DNA from: CAVQSS01 sp963746605
GTDB lineage: Bacteria; Desulfobacterota; RBG-13-43-22
Length of the DNA: 64,000 nt
Assembly (NCBI GenBank): GCA_963746605.1
Contig: CAVVCH010000034.1
Location: 97,367-161,366 of the forward strand
Reading direction: 5' to 3'
Position 1 is the stretch's first letter. Each line of letters starts with the position of its first letter. Position numbers and translations under genes: made by a program. Of the stretch, positions 16,532 through 25,405 are shown in pieces. The notes beneath the pieces are model-generated. The model saw only the letters and a list, made by a program, of their open reading frames with translations. It had not been told where the DNA came from and ran no database searches.

Positions 16532-17392
16532 TTAGCGGCGCTTGCTGCGGTATTCTTCGCTGTCACGCAGCGCCCGGACGACGTCCTGCTCGGTCCAGCG
16601 GTCGCGCAGGACCTTGTCCACCCAGCCCTGGGCGCCCCAATCCGGCTCCCGCCCGAGGACTTCGCGATAGGCCCGTCGCACCATCTGTTCCGCCTCTTGC
16701 CGGGAGATCTGGCCCCCGCGCCGGTATTCGTCGCTGTCACGCAAGGCCCGGACGACGTCCTGCTCGGTCCAGCGGTCGCGCAGGACCTTATCTACCCAGC
16801 CCTGGGCGCCCGCGTCGGGTTCCCGCCCGAGGACTTCGCGATAGGCCCGTCGCACCATCTGTTCCGCCTCTTGCCGGGAGATCTGACCCCCACGCCGGTA
16901 TTCGTCGCTGTCACGCAGCGCCTGGACGACGTCCTGCTCGGTCCAGCGGTTGTACAGGATCTTGTCCACCCAGCCCTGGGCGCCCGGATCAGGCTCCCGC
17001 CCGAGAACTTCGCGATAGGCCCGTCGCACGATCTGTTCCGCCTCATGCCGGGAGATCTGGGACCCCTGCCGGCCATACTCGCGGCTATCGTCATCCGTCC
17101 AGTGGTAATCCTTCATCTGCCCGCGGTACCGCCGGAGTTCCGGTCCGGACGGCTCCCGGTCGAGTTCGGCCTCCGCCCGCCGGATCGTCTTGTCCTGCTG
17201 GAGGGATTCGAGCGACTTCGTCATACCGCCCAAAAGGTCCGTGGACCATTTTTCGTTGACGGCCTGCCCCTGAGCCGAAGCAAAGAGAAGCGTCGTCTGT
17301 GTTGCCTTCTCCAGATTCGTTGCCGACATGACCGTGGTGATTGGGATGAAAAAGACTGAAAGTCCCCACATCGCCGTATAAAGCAATTTCAT
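16532..17392 (-). CDS. Exported DUF4214 repeat protein
   Basis: A 286-residue protein with an N-terminal signal peptide (about 1-23). A charged region follows, then three tandem 58-residue repeats, each holding a DUF4214-like core (YREVLGREPD, GWVDK, WTEQDVV, ALRDSDEYR). DUF4214 is common in secreted S-layer-like or repeat proteins and may bind glycans or scaffold other proteins; the exact role is unknown. The repeats are nearly identical at DNA level (174-bp period), indicating recent duplication and likely copy-number variation between strains. Confidence 0.8.
   Translation of the reverse strand: MKLLYTAMWGLSVFFIPITTVMSATNLEKATQTTLLFASAQGQAVNEKWSTDLLGGMTKSLESLQQDKTIRRAEAELDREPSGPELRRYRGQMKDYHWTDDDSREYGRQGSQISRHEAEQIVRRAYREVLGREPDPGAQGWVDKILYNRWTEQDVVQALRDSDEYRRGGQISRQEAEQMVRRAYREVLGREPDAGAQGWVDKVLRDRWTEQDVVRALRDSDEYRRGGQISRQEAEQMVRRAYREVLGREPDWGAQGWVDKVLRDRWTEQDVVRALRDSEEYRSKRR
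16547..17068 (-). repeat. Three tandem 174-bp repeats inside the DUF4214 gene
   Basis: Units start at 16547, 16721 and 16895, exactly 174 bases apart, encoding 58 residues each. The two low-coordinate units are almost identical; the third has more substitutions (for example YNRW in place of RDRW). The reading frame is kept. Confidence 0.9.
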
Positions 17393-17547
17393 TGCGTCTC
17401 CTTTCGACCGGTTTTTCCCACTATATCAGGTTGAGATTTGTTTTGCCAACGGTTCAAATCTCATCTTTTTCAAAAACAGTGATTTCTGTATTACAGGCTG
17501 AAATTAATTCCACCAATCTATCCCCCCTGATCCTAATCCCATTTCTC

Positions 17548-18771
17548 CTAATCCGAAGGGTTGAGCCTGCCATTGTCCTTGAGACGTCGTGTCATTTCTT
17601 TCAGAATGGAGAACACGATTTGCGGGTTATCCTGCAAGATTAATTCAAAATTCTTTTTCGAAAGTCCAACCAGACGGGTGTCCGGTTCCATCGCCGTTAC
17701 CGTGGCGGTTCGGGGCGAGGAAAGGAGCATGGACATCTCCCCGAAATATTCTCCCGGACTCATGGTCCGAAGCAGTCCTCCTTCCCCGCCGATCCTGACC
17801 GAACCCGAGAGGATGTAATACATCCGCTCACCCATTTCTCCCTGGCGGAAAACCACTTCTCCCGCGGCGTACTCCTCAATGAATCGCTCGATCCATCGGC
17901 CGGACATCCGGGGAGCCCCCTCCGGACTCGTAAAAAGGTTTTTCAGCAACAACGCCTCCTTTTTCCCGATATTCACCATCAGTTCCGCACCAAAAAGGAT
18001 GACCAGAAAGCAGTAATACACCCACAGAATCATGATGAATAAGGTCTTCAGAGATCCGAAGGCTTCGCCAAACCCGGGATTATAATCTATGAAGAGGGAA
18101 AAGATCTCGCGCATGACCAAAATAAGCCCGGCTGACAGGAGGGCGGCGGTCAACAATTGTTTGAAGCCCAATCGTCGGGGTAGTAACGTTCTATACAAAA
18201 CTGCCAGGGAGAGGGCCGCGCCGACAAATGCCGGAATGGTTTCCAACAGAAACCTCCCCCCCATGAAACGGTTCTCCAGGAAATGGTAATAAAGGACCAC
18301 GCCCAGAAGAAAACCCATAAATAGAAAAACCATAATCAAGGCGGCATTTAGATTCCGTAACTGCGTATTGAGGTAGGATTGTTCCGGAGCAACACGGAAG
18401 ATCCGGCCGAAGGAAGTCCGCAAGGTATCGGTCAGGGACATGACTGAGACCAGAACCAGCGCCAGGCCGAAAATGGCCCAGGCGACCTTGTGGGGTGTGA
18501 AAAAATATAGGTCCTTGGTGATAAGCTGCTCGGTGCGGGGGAACATCAAGATAATCAAATGATCGATACCGTGCACCACTTTTTTTGAAAAAATGGCAAA
18601 ATTTCCGAATAGATAGCCCAGGAAGAACAGAAGCGGCAAAAAGGCGAAAAAGCCGTAGGTGGCCAGGGCGGCAGATATCTCCATATTGCTGTTCGCCTGA
18701 AAGGATTTAATAGTCTCCCGAAAAATCAGCAGGGCGACTTCCAGGGCTGGTTTTTCTCGGCGGGTTTTCAT
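17548..18771 (-). CDS. YihY/BrkB membrane protein fused to a cyclic-nucleotide-binding domain
   Basis: A 407-residue protein. Residues 1-270 form the six-helix YihY/UPF0761 domain (AALATYGFFAFLPLLFF, ILWVYYCFLVILFGAEL), a family of unknown transport-like function once misnamed RNase BN. Residues 285-400 form a cNMP/CAP-type beta-roll (EVVFRQGEMGERMYYILSGSV, PGEYFGEMSMLLSSPRTATVTA) with the cyclic-phosphate cassette GEMSMLLSSPRTA. The fusion suggests a membrane protein gated or regulated by a cyclic nucleotide. It overlaps the upstream HAD gene by 4 bases. Confidence 0.88.
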   Translation of the reverse strand: MKTRREKPALEVALLIFRETIKSFQANSNMEISAALATYGFFAFLPLLFFLGYLFGNFAIFSKKVVHGIDHLIILMFPRTEQLITKDLYFFTPHKVAWAIFGLALVLVSVMSLTDTLRTSFGRIFRVAPEQSYLNTQLRNLNAALIMVFLFMGFLLGVVLYYHFLENRFMGGRFLLETIPAFVGAALSLAVLYRTLLPRRLGFKQLLTAALLSAGLILVMREIFSLFIDYNPGFGEAFGSLKTLFIMILWVYYCFLVILFGAELMVNIGKKEALLLKNLFTSPEGAPRMSGRWIERFIEEYAAGEVVFRQGEMGERMYYILSGSVRIGGEGGLLRTMSPGEYFGEMSMLLSSPRTATVTAMEPDTRLVGLSKKNFELILQDNPQIVFSILKEMTRRLKDNGRLNPSD

Positions 18772-19439
18772 TGCAATAAACTCGGCAGTTCCCCTACATG
18801 GGACAGCACGATATCGGCTTGGGCGGCCTCCAATTCCGCGACTCCCGTCCGTCCGGTCAAGACGCCAATGGTTCGAGTACCGGTCCTTTTACCCGAGAGG
18901 ATATCGAGGGGATGATCCCCTACCATAACGGCTTTACGGGCCGGGACCTGGAAACGATGCAAGGCTGCCAGTAGATGTCCCGGATCGGGTTTGGGTCGGG
19001 GTACGGCTTCGCGGGGCAAAAAAAGGTGACAGTATCGATCGATATCCGGAAAAACTTGACGAACCGAAGCCCCCGAATTGCGGGTCAGAATGGCGACGAG
19101 ATAGTTCTGTTGGAGCAGACCGGCTAAAACCCGGGGTGTGTAGGGAAAAAGGTTCTCCGGGGAGGCAGCCTGCCTTTCCCGGGCCTCGATCAAGGCCAGA
19201 GAACGATCGAGGAAAACGGCGGCTTGGCTGGGTTTTTGGACGGCCAACGCCCCGCTTAAGGCGCCGACCAGTTCGAGGAGATAGGGCGGGTCTGGAAGTG
19301 TGGGCTCCTCAAGCCCGAAGTCTCGGGCCAACTCCAGGATTTCCTGGCGCAGGGCCTGAAAGTCGATATTCAGACGGGCCAGGGTCCCGTCAAAATCGAA
19401 TAAGAAAACCGTGGTGGAAGCCATCCAGGAAACAATCAT
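18768..19439 (-). CDS. HAD-superfamily phosphatase (Gph-like)
   Basis: A protein of about 223 residues with HAD motif I FLFDFDGTL, motif II ILTRNSG and motif III/IV KPDP ... VMVGDHPLDILSG. The helical cap lies between motifs I and II. It is related to phosphoglycolate phosphatases and other small-molecule phosphatases; the substrate is uncertain. The start is set at an ATG with GGAG seven bases upstream; a shorter start at 19424 is also possible. Translationally coupled to the YihY-cNMP gene by an ATGA overlap. Confidence 0.85.
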   Translation of the reverse strand: MIVSWMASTTVFLFDFDGTLARLNIDFQALRQEILELARDFGLEEPTLPDPPYLLELVGALSGALAVQKPSQAAVFLDRSLALIEARERQAASPENLFPYTPRVLAGLLQQNYLVAILTRNSGASVRQVFPDIDRYCHLFLPREAVPRPKPDPGHLLAALHRFQVPARKAVMVGDHPLDILSGKRTGTRTIGVLTGRTGVAELEAAQADIVLSHVGELPSLLQ

Positions 19440-19566
19440 TTCCCGCTCCAATCCTTGAAATCCATGAGCGCTCTGCTTCCTGAATAGAACGCATTAAAGC
19501 CTTTGCTTTTGTCAAGAAAAAAGGCTACTATTAGTCTCAAATTAATAAGAGAAGGGAGGGGTTTCC

Positions 19567-19941
19567 TTGCAGGATTGGGTGAGTTGGGGGTTTTTGATCG
19601 TGGCAGCGCTGGTTGCCTTTTTCCTTATCCGGGTCTTGATCCAATTGACAAAATTATCCAAAGACCTGGAAACTACCTTGAAATCCCTGGAAGCAGAAAT
19701 AGTCCCGTTGGTCCGCAACCTGAAAGAGGTCTCGGATGGGATGAACCGCTTGACGACTGAGGTGGAGCACAAGGTGAAACAGACGGAGCCCCTTTTTAAA
19801 GCCATAGCCGAATCGGCCGGAATTGTTTCCACGATCAACCGGGTGCTCAAGGGAGGAGTGGCGTCTCCCTTAATTAATATGGCCGGCCTATCGGCCGGGG
19901 TATTGGCCGCCGGCAAAACCTTTTTTAAACATAAAAAATAA
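19567..19941 (+). CDS. DUF948-like membrane-anchored protein
   Basis: A 124-residue protein starting at TTG behind GGGAGGGG. One N-terminal membrane helix (about 6-26, WGFLIVAALVAFFLIRVLI) is followed by a long amphipathic, coiled-coil-like helix and a small C-terminal hydrophobic patch (LINMAGLSAGVLAAG). This matches DUF948/YtxG-type proteins, usually paired with YtxH, as here. Function is unknown; general-stress association is known in Bacillus. Confidence 0.75.
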   Translation: MQDWVSWGFLIVAALVAFFLIRVLIQLTKLSKDLETTLKSLEAEIVPLVRNLKEVSDGMNRLTTEVEHKVKQTEPLFKAIAESAGIVSTINRVLKGGVASPLINMAGLSAGVLAAGKTFFKHKK

Positions 19942-19954
19942 GGAGGTTGATGAG

Positions 19955-20281
19955 ATGGCAGAGGATATGAGAGGGAATTGCGGCAGTTCTTTGATTTTAT
20001 CTTTTATTATGGGAGGGGTAGTCGGTGCCGCGGTGGCGATACTTTTCGCTCCCTGGGAAGGCCGACAGACCCGGAGCAAGATTCGCGACCTGGCGGAGGA
20101 GGTAAAAGACAAGTCGGGCCACCTTTCCGATGAATGGAAGGATAAGGCGTCCGTCTATATTGAGAAGGGCAAGGAGTTCGTGGAACAGAAGAAGTCGGCT
20201 CTGTCTTCGGCCTTTGACGCCGGGCGGGAGGCCATGAAGCAGGAGAAGGAAGAACTCATTAAAACCGAGGAAGCCATTTAG
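19955..20281 (+). CDS. YtxH-like protein
   Basis: A 108-residue protein with AAGGAGG 7 bases before its ATG. A membrane segment (about 12-31, LILSFIMGGVVGAAVAILFAPWEG) ending in the YtxH signature leads to a charged helical tail rich in Lys and Glu (DKASVYIEKGKEFVEQKK). It lies 13 bases after the DUF948 gene. The pair resembles the YtxG-YtxH couple of Firmicutes; role in the envelope unknown. Confidence 0.8.
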   Translation: MAEDMRGNCGSSLILSFIMGGVVGAAVAILFAPWEGRQTRSKIRDLAEEVKDKSGHLSDEWKDKASVYIEKGKEFVEQKKSALSSAFDAGREAMKQEKEELIKTEEAI

Positions 20282-20515
20282 TACGAAAATAAAGATGAAC
20301 ATTGAACATCCAACATCGAACGCTCAACATCGAATTTAAAGTGTAGCATAGCCGCCCTCGGCTGTGTACCTCATGGTTGCTAATTTTCATGCTTCGGGGT
20401 GTCCGCCCCGGGCATGGGGGTTTAGTACCAAATTGGTTGTTCGGGGTGTGGCTCTTTTCCGCTCGTTCAGAAAAAAACAGGACGATGGACGGTTTTTCCA
20501 TCGCCCTGTTTTTTT
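20282..20515. other. Intergenic repeats between convergent genes
   Basis: This stretch holds a degenerate AACATCnAAC-type direct repeat (20294-20333), a GTGTAGCATAGCCGCC segment, the second copy of the 45-bp dispersed repeat, and a terminator hairpin. No coding sequence was recognised. Confidence 0.5.
20383..20427 (+). repeat. 45-bp dispersed repeat, copy 2
   Basis: It matches 9719-9763 at 41 of 45 positions, same orientation. Here it lies between convergent genes and not against a start codon, so it is unlikely to be a gene leader by design. Confidence 0.7.
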
Positions 20516-20517
20516 CT
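20472..20517. terminator. Bidirectional rho-independent terminator
   Basis: ACAGGACGATGG (20477-20488) pairs with CCATCGCCCTGT (20498-20509) with one mismatch. The stem is flanked by an A-tract on the left and a T-tract on the right, so it can stop transcription from both the ytxH-like gene and the convergent acyl-CoA dehydrogenase gene. Confidence 0.85.
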
Positions 20518-21667
20518 AGATGGCCCCGATCAACCGGGAAATCACCAGGCGTTGAATCTCCGACGTGCCCTCCCCGATCTCCAGTAATTTCTGATCCCGA
20601 TAAAACCGCTCCACGTCATATTCTTTCATCAAGCCGTAGCCGCCATGCAATTGGACGGCATGGTTGGCACAGCGGTACATGACCTCGGAACAATAGAGTT
20701 TGGCCATAGCGGCTTCTTTGGCGAAAGGTTTATGGTTGTCCCGAAGCCAGCAGGCTTTATAGAGCAGCAACCGGGCACACTCAATTTCCATGGCCATGTC
20801 GGCCAGTTTAAAGGAATTCACCTGGAAGGAACCGATGGGCTTCCCGAACTGGACCCGCTCGTGCCCATAGCGCAGGGCCAGGTCGAAACAACCCTGGGCG
20901 CCGCCCAGACCCATGGCGCCGATACTGAGTCGACCTCCATCCAGCGTTCCCAACATATGATGAAAACCATCACCCCGGGGTCCCAGAATATTGTCCTTGG
21001 GAACCCGGCAATCATCAAAGTAAAGTTCACTGGTGTTGGAAGCCCGCCACATGAGTTTTCCATGCATGGGCCGCGCTTCGAATCCTTTGGTGCCGGTTTC
21101 CACCAGGATGCAGCTCAATTCCTTTTTTCCGTTTTCCCGGAGCCCCGTTCGGGCAAGAACGGTGACACCGGCGGTGATATCGGTGGAGGCGTTGGTGATA
21201 AAAATCTTGCTCCCGTTGATCACCCATTCATTGCCGTCCAGGATCGCCGTGGTCTGAGTGTTTCCGGCATCGGACCCGGCGTTGGGTTCGGTGAGGCCGA
21301 ATCCCCAGAGCATCTCGCCGCTGCAGAGTTTGGGCAGGTATTTTCTTTTTTGTTCCTCACTGGCATAATAATACAGGGGACCGATGCCCAGAGAGTTCCC
21401 GGCGGCGATGGTGGCGGCATGGGAACCGTCCACCCGGGCGATTTCCTCTACGGCAATAATATAGGAAATGTAATCCAGGCCTTGGCCGCCATAGGCCTCG
21501 GAGACAAACATCCCGAAAAGTCCCAGATCGGCCATTTGCCGGCAGGTTTCATAAGAGAATTCCTCTTTTTCGTCCAACTCCCGGGCCCGGGGCTTGATCT
21601 CCTTTTCCGCAAAGTCCCTGACCGATTTCCGCAATATGTCCTGTTCCATCGTTAACGAAAAATCCAT
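20516..21667 (-). CDS. Acyl-CoA dehydrogenase
   Basis: A 383-residue flavoenzyme of normal family length. FAD/substrate motifs are present: FGLTEPNAGSDAGN, WVINGSKIFITNA and RVQFGKPIGSFQ. The catalytic base is the Glu in LLEIGEGTSEIQ, near residue 367, as in short/medium-chain and branched-chain members. It oxidises an acyl-CoA to the enoyl-CoA, passing electrons to ETF. It stands alone; no ETF or thiolase gene is nearby, so the chain-length preference is undetermined. Confidence 0.93.
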   Translation of the reverse strand: MDFSLTMEQDILRKSVRDFAEKEIKPRARELDEKEEFSYETCRQMADLGLFGMFVSEAYGGQGLDYISYIIAVEEIARVDGSHAATIAAGNSLGIGPLYYYASEEQKRKYLPKLCSGEMLWGFGLTEPNAGSDAGNTQTTAILDGNEWVINGSKIFITNASTDITAGVTVLARTGLRENGKKELSCILVETGTKGFEARPMHGKLMWRASNTSELYFDDCRVPKDNILGPRGDGFHHMLGTLDGGRLSIGAMGLGGAQGCFDLALRYGHERVQFGKPIGSFQVNSFKLADMAMEIECARLLLYKACWLRDNHKPFAKEAAMAKLYCSEVMYRCANHAVQLHGGYGLMKEYDVERFYRDQKLLEIGEGTSEIQRLVISRLIGAI

Positions 21668-22134
21668 AGATCTTTCCTTTCCTTATAAGGGAATACACCT
21701 GGCTTACCATGAAAATGCCGGTCCGGGCGAGGGTTGACGCCCCGAAAATTCCAAGGCTGAGGCTTGAAAATAGGATAGACCTGAGGGGATGTCAATAAAA
21801 AGTTTGGGAGCCTAATTACGGGTCATGTGTTCGCAAAAAATTCATCAAAAACCGACTAGATTCATTCTGAGCCAATGCGAAGAACTCTTTTTTTGCTTAG
21901 GTTCTAAGCTCCTTCGTGGAGTCTAACCTGAGCCGAAAAGCGAGATCCTTCGTTTCACTCAGGATGACAGGCAGGCGAAGGGCTCAGGGTGACACCTTGG
22001 GACTTTTTGAACGGGCATCCCAGTTGTATCTCTCGTTTTTCTGTGTTATATTATTCATCAAAGAAATTAAGAGCCTTATCGTCACCGAGTGTTCCGTTGG
22101 GGGCGAAAAGGCCAAATATTTTAGAGGTGTAAAA
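21668..22134. other. Long leader region of the type II secretion operon
   Basis: 467 bases with no convincing gene. The right part (about 21905-22010) is open in the gspE frame but consists of a dispersed-repeat-like segment (GAGATCCTTCGTTTCACTCAGGATGACAGG ... GGGCTCAGGGTGACACC, shown in part). A longer gspE start at 21916 is therefore rejected. Promoter elements were not identified with confidence. Confidence 0.45.
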
Positions 22135-23658
22135 ATGGCGCCCGCCATCCAATCGTTAGACCCTGAACGGTTACCGAAGGTACCCCTGGTCCTGAACGGC
22201 CTTTCTTCCCGTTTTATTCGGGAAAACCAGGTCATTCCCTTGGAGCTCAAGAATAACCTTTTAAAGGTGGCCCTGGCCTCGCAAGAGGACCCGGAAATCA
22301 TCGATGCCTTGAAGGTGGCTACCGGGGCTGAAGTCCAGATTTTTTTGGGCGACGACAAAGTCGTCAACGATTACATCCTAAAATTTTACGGGCAGGAGCC
22401 TCAAAATATCAATCGTCTGATCGAAGATCTGGGGGAGGGAGGCTTTGAATTCATCCGGGAGGATGAGGAGGATGTCGGCCATCTTAAAGATCTGGCCTCG
22501 GAAGCTCCGATCATCAAACTGGTCAATATGTTCATCACCCGGGCGGTGGAGAGCCGAGCCAGCGATATCCACATCGAGCCTTTCGAAGATGAATTAAAGG
22601 TCCGCTACCGGATCGACGGCGTGCTCCACGATGTGGAGGCGGTTCCCAAAAAGCTCCAGGCCGCCATTATCTCCCGAATCAAGATCATGGCCAAATTGAA
22701 TATTGCCGAGCGGCGGCTGCCCCAAGACGGGCGTATCAAATTGCGGGTAACGGAAAAGGAAATTGACCTTCGGGTTTCCACCATCCCGGTCCTGCACGGG
22801 GAAGACGTGGTGATGCGCATTCTGCTCAAAGAGGGCATCGTGATCGACCTGGATCAACTGGGATTCCCGGGGCCGGTCCTGGACGCCTTCAATCAGTTGA
22901 TCAAGAAGCCCAACGGGATCATTCTGGTTACCGGTCCCACGGGCAGCGGGAAAACCACCACCCTGTACGGGGCCTTGGACAAGATCAATTCCCCAGACAA
23001 AAAAATTATTACCGTGGAGGACCCGATCGAATACCAGCTCAAGGGGATCAACCAGATTCAGGTCCAGACCCAGATCGGTCTGAATTTTACCACTACCCTG
23101 AGACACATTGTTCGCCATGACCCGGATATCATCATGATCGGAGAAATCCGGGACCTGGAGACCGCGGAGATCGCTATTCAATCGGCCTTGACCGGTCACC
23201 TGGTCTTTTCCACCCTGCATACCAACGACGCCCCCAGCGCCATCACCCGGCTGCTGGATATGGGGGTTGAAAATTTTCTTCTTTCGTCCACCATCCGCGG
23301 AATCCTGGCCCAGCGTCTGGTCAGGGTCATCTGTCCCCACTGCCAGGAATTGGACTCCACCGCCTTTACCCCGGAAGAACTTCAATTCTTGGGTTCCGAT
23401 CAGACCATGGATCCCTTCCACGGCCGGGGATGTGAAATCTGTTCCTTCACCGGTTATTTCGGTCGGATCGGGATCTTTGAATTGTTGGTGGTGGATGACG
23501 ATATCCGCCGCCTGATTCTAAAACACACCGATGCCACCGAAATTCGGCAAGTGGCCCGGGGAAAAGGAATGCGGACCTTGCTGGAAGACGGGGTGGACAA
23601 GGTCCGGGCTCAAAAAAGTACCCTCCATGAAGTCCTGCGGGTAACCCAAGAGATCTAA
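22135..23658 (+). CDS. gspE: Type II secretion ATPase GspE
   Basis: 507 residues from the ATG chosen for its GAGGTG ribosome-binding site and match to family N-termini. The N1E-like domain is followed by the RecA-like ATPase: Walker A GPTGSGKTTTLYG (about 266), Asp box, Walker B IMIGEIRDLETAEIA and His box TGHLVFSTLHTNDA. A tetra-Cys zinc finger (CPHC ... CEIC, about 399-433) is typical of GspE/PilB. It powers pseudopilus assembly at the inner membrane. First gene of the plus-strand gsp operon, one base before gspF. Confidence 0.95.
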   Translation: MAPAIQSLDPERLPKVPLVLNGLSSRFIRENQVIPLELKNNLLKVALASQEDPEIIDALKVATGAEVQIFLGDDKVVNDYILKFYGQEPQNINRLIEDLGEGGFEFIREDEEDVGHLKDLASEAPIIKLVNMFITRAVESRASDIHIEPFEDELKVRYRIDGVLHDVEAVPKKLQAAIISRIKIMAKLNIAERRLPQDGRIKLRVTEKEIDLRVSTIPVLHGEDVVMRILLKEGIVIDLDQLGFPGPVLDAFNQLIKKPNGIILVTGPTGSGKTTTLYGALDKINSPDKKIITVEDPIEYQLKGINQIQVQTQIGLNFTTTLRHIVRHDPDIIMIGEIRDLETAEIAIQSALTGHLVFSTLHTNDAPSAITRLLDMGVENFLLSSTIRGILAQRLVRVICPHCQELDSTAFTPEELQFLGSDQTMDPFHGRGCEICSFTGYFGRIGIFELLVVDDDIRRLILKHTDATEIRQVARGKGMRTLLEDGVDKVRAQKSTLHEVLRVTQEI

Positions 23659-24852
23659 ATGGCCATTTATTCCTATCGGGCTACATCCCTGAAGGGAGAA
23701 ATCCTCGAAGGGGCCATTGAGGCGGCGGATCAAAAGGCGGCCCTGGAGCGGCTTAAAGTCTCCGGTCTAATCCCCCTGAAGATTTCCACTGCCCAGGTAG
23801 GGTTCAAAAAAAAGTTTTCCTGGCGTTCGGCCAAGGGGGACTTATTGACCTTTACCACGGAATTGTCCGTGCTGCTTAACGCCGGCCTCCCTCTGGACCG
23901 CAGTCTAAACATCTTAGCCGAGATATTGGAAAAACCGGAGACCCAGGCCGTCGTCCAGGCTATCTTGAAATCCATCCGCGAGGGCAGCTCCTTCTCAGAC
24001 GCCCTGCAGCGCCATCCGAAAATGTTCTCCCGGCTTTATGTCAATATGGTCCGGGCCGGAGAGTCGGGCGGGGTGCTGGACGCCGTCCTGGAAAAATTAA
24101 ATGATTTTCTGGAGACCACCAAGGAACTTCGAGACAGTGTGTTCTCCTCTATGATTTACCCGCTGATCCTTCTCGGAACCGGCGGCTTATCGATCATCGT
24201 TTTATTGACGTACGTGCTGCCCAAGTTTTCGGTGATATTTTCGGAACTGGGGGGCGCCATGCCTTTGCCGACCCAGGTCTTGCTGGCCGTCAGTCAGGGG
24301 TTGAGGGATTACTGGTGGCTGATGATCGCGGTCCCCGTCACCCTGGGGATCCTGTTCAAGAAAAATATCGGTTCCCCCGCCGGACGACTTCGCTGGGATC
24401 GATTTAAATTAAGAATATTAAAGGATTTAATCACCAAATTGGAAACGGCCCGCTTTTGCCGGACCTTGGGGACGCTGCTGAAAAGCGGGGTTCCTCTGTT
24501 GCAGGCCTTGAACAACTCCAAAGAAGTTATTGGCAACCAGGTCATTGGCGAGGCTATTGATCGCGTCTCCAAGGGGGTTAAAGAAGGGCGGGGCATCTCC
24601 GTTCCCCTGGCCTCGGCCAATGTCCTACCGCCGTTGGCCTTGTCCATGGTCAAAGTCGGTGAAGAAACCGGACAACTCGACACCATGCTGCTGAAGGTGG
24701 CCGCCACCTACGAAAAAAGCCTGCGGGTGGCCGTCAAACGCTTCATCAGCTTTTTGGAGCCGGCCCTTATTCTGCTTATGGGCATAGTGATCGGTTTTAT
24801 CGTCCTGTCCATGTTGACGGCCATTTTCAGCATTACCGACTTGCCCTTTTAG
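23659..24852 (+). CDS. gspF: Type II secretion inner-membrane platform protein GspF
   Basis: A 397-residue polytopic protein with the duplicated T2SSF domain (about 65-190 and 270-390). Three membrane helices are visible (about 167-190, 216-236, 366-392). Signatures include LSVLLNAGLPLDRSL, RAGESGGVLD and KVGEETGQLD. It forms the platform that GspE acts on. It starts immediately after the gspE stop. Confidence 0.95.
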   Translation: MAIYSYRATSLKGEILEGAIEAADQKAALERLKVSGLIPLKISTAQVGFKKKFSWRSAKGDLLTFTTELSVLLNAGLPLDRSLNILAEILEKPETQAVVQAILKSIREGSSFSDALQRHPKMFSRLYVNMVRAGESGGVLDAVLEKLNDFLETTKELRDSVFSSMIYPLILLGTGGLSIIVLLTYVLPKFSVIFSELGGAMPLPTQVLLAVSQGLRDYWWLMIAVPVTLGILFKKNIGSPAGRLRWDRFKLRILKDLITKLETARFCRTLGTLLKSGVPLLQALNNSKEVIGNQVIGEAIDRVSKGVKEGRGISVPLASANVLPPLALSMVKVGEETGQLDTMLLKVAATYEKSLRVAVKRFISFLEPALILLMGIVIGFIVLSMLTAIFSITDLPF

Positions 24853-24859
24853 AAGACGG

Positions 24860-25378
24860 ATGACGGACACGCAAGAAGTCCGCCCCGCCGAGCAGAAAGT
24901 CGCTCTTGGACTTTTTGCGAGGTTATCGAAATTGACCTCTCCCGGAAAAAATAAAAACGGTTTCACTTTGATCGAAATCACCATCGTCCTTTTTTTGGGG
25001 ACCCTCCTGTTGGGCTTAACGACCCTTTTCTTCTCCCAGACCCTGGCCTCCGGCCGGTTAACGGCCACCGCCCGGGAGTTATCGGCTACTATCCGTCACG
25101 CCCGGTCCTTGGCCCGGATCAGCGATACCCGGCAGGTGCTGAATTTTGATCTGGACGGGCGTGAGTACGGCCTGAGCGGCCAGCCTTCCAAGAAGATCCC
25201 GGCCCAACTGGTTCTAAAGATCGTGGATCCTTACCAGGGTGAAATCCTCACCGGAAAATATCAACTGGTGGTGGAGAGTTACCGAGGACTTGAGGGGGGA
25301 ACCTTCTATTTGTCCTCTAAAAAACGAACCATTCAGATTCAATTGGACCCCATCGTCGGTTCCGTGGTTCTTCGGTAG
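24860..25378 (+). CDS. gspH: Minor pseudopilin GspH-like
   Basis: A 172-residue prepilin-like protein. The cleavage site is NKNG|FTLIEI, with Glu at mature position 5, followed by a 20-residue hydrophobic helix and the GspH/FimT domain (ATARELSATIRHARSLA). The leader before the cleavage Gly is 34 residues as drawn, long for the family, so the true start may be further in. Positioned between gspF and gspI as is usual. Confidence 0.85.
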   Translation: MTDTQEVRPAEQKVALGLFARLSKLTSPGKNKNGFTLIEITIVLFLGTLLLGLTTLFFSQTLASGRLTATARELSATIRHARSLARISDTRQVLNFDLDGREYGLSGQPSKKIPAQLVLKIVDPYQGEILTGKYQLVVESYRGLEGGTFYLSSKKRTIQIQLDPIVGSVVLR

Positions 25379-25405
25379 GTCCCCGCGATACATTCTCATA
25401 ATAAA

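Noticed and set aside
16547..17068. Regular repeats suggesting CRISPR
   Set aside because: Period is 174 bp, in frame and coding (DUF4214); no short repeat with unique spacers. No CRISPR array or cas gene was seen anywhere.
21916..22134. Longer gspE start
   Set aside because: The extra 73 codons fall in dispersed-repeat-like DNA and do not resemble GspE N-termini; the ATG at 22135 has a good ribosome-binding site.
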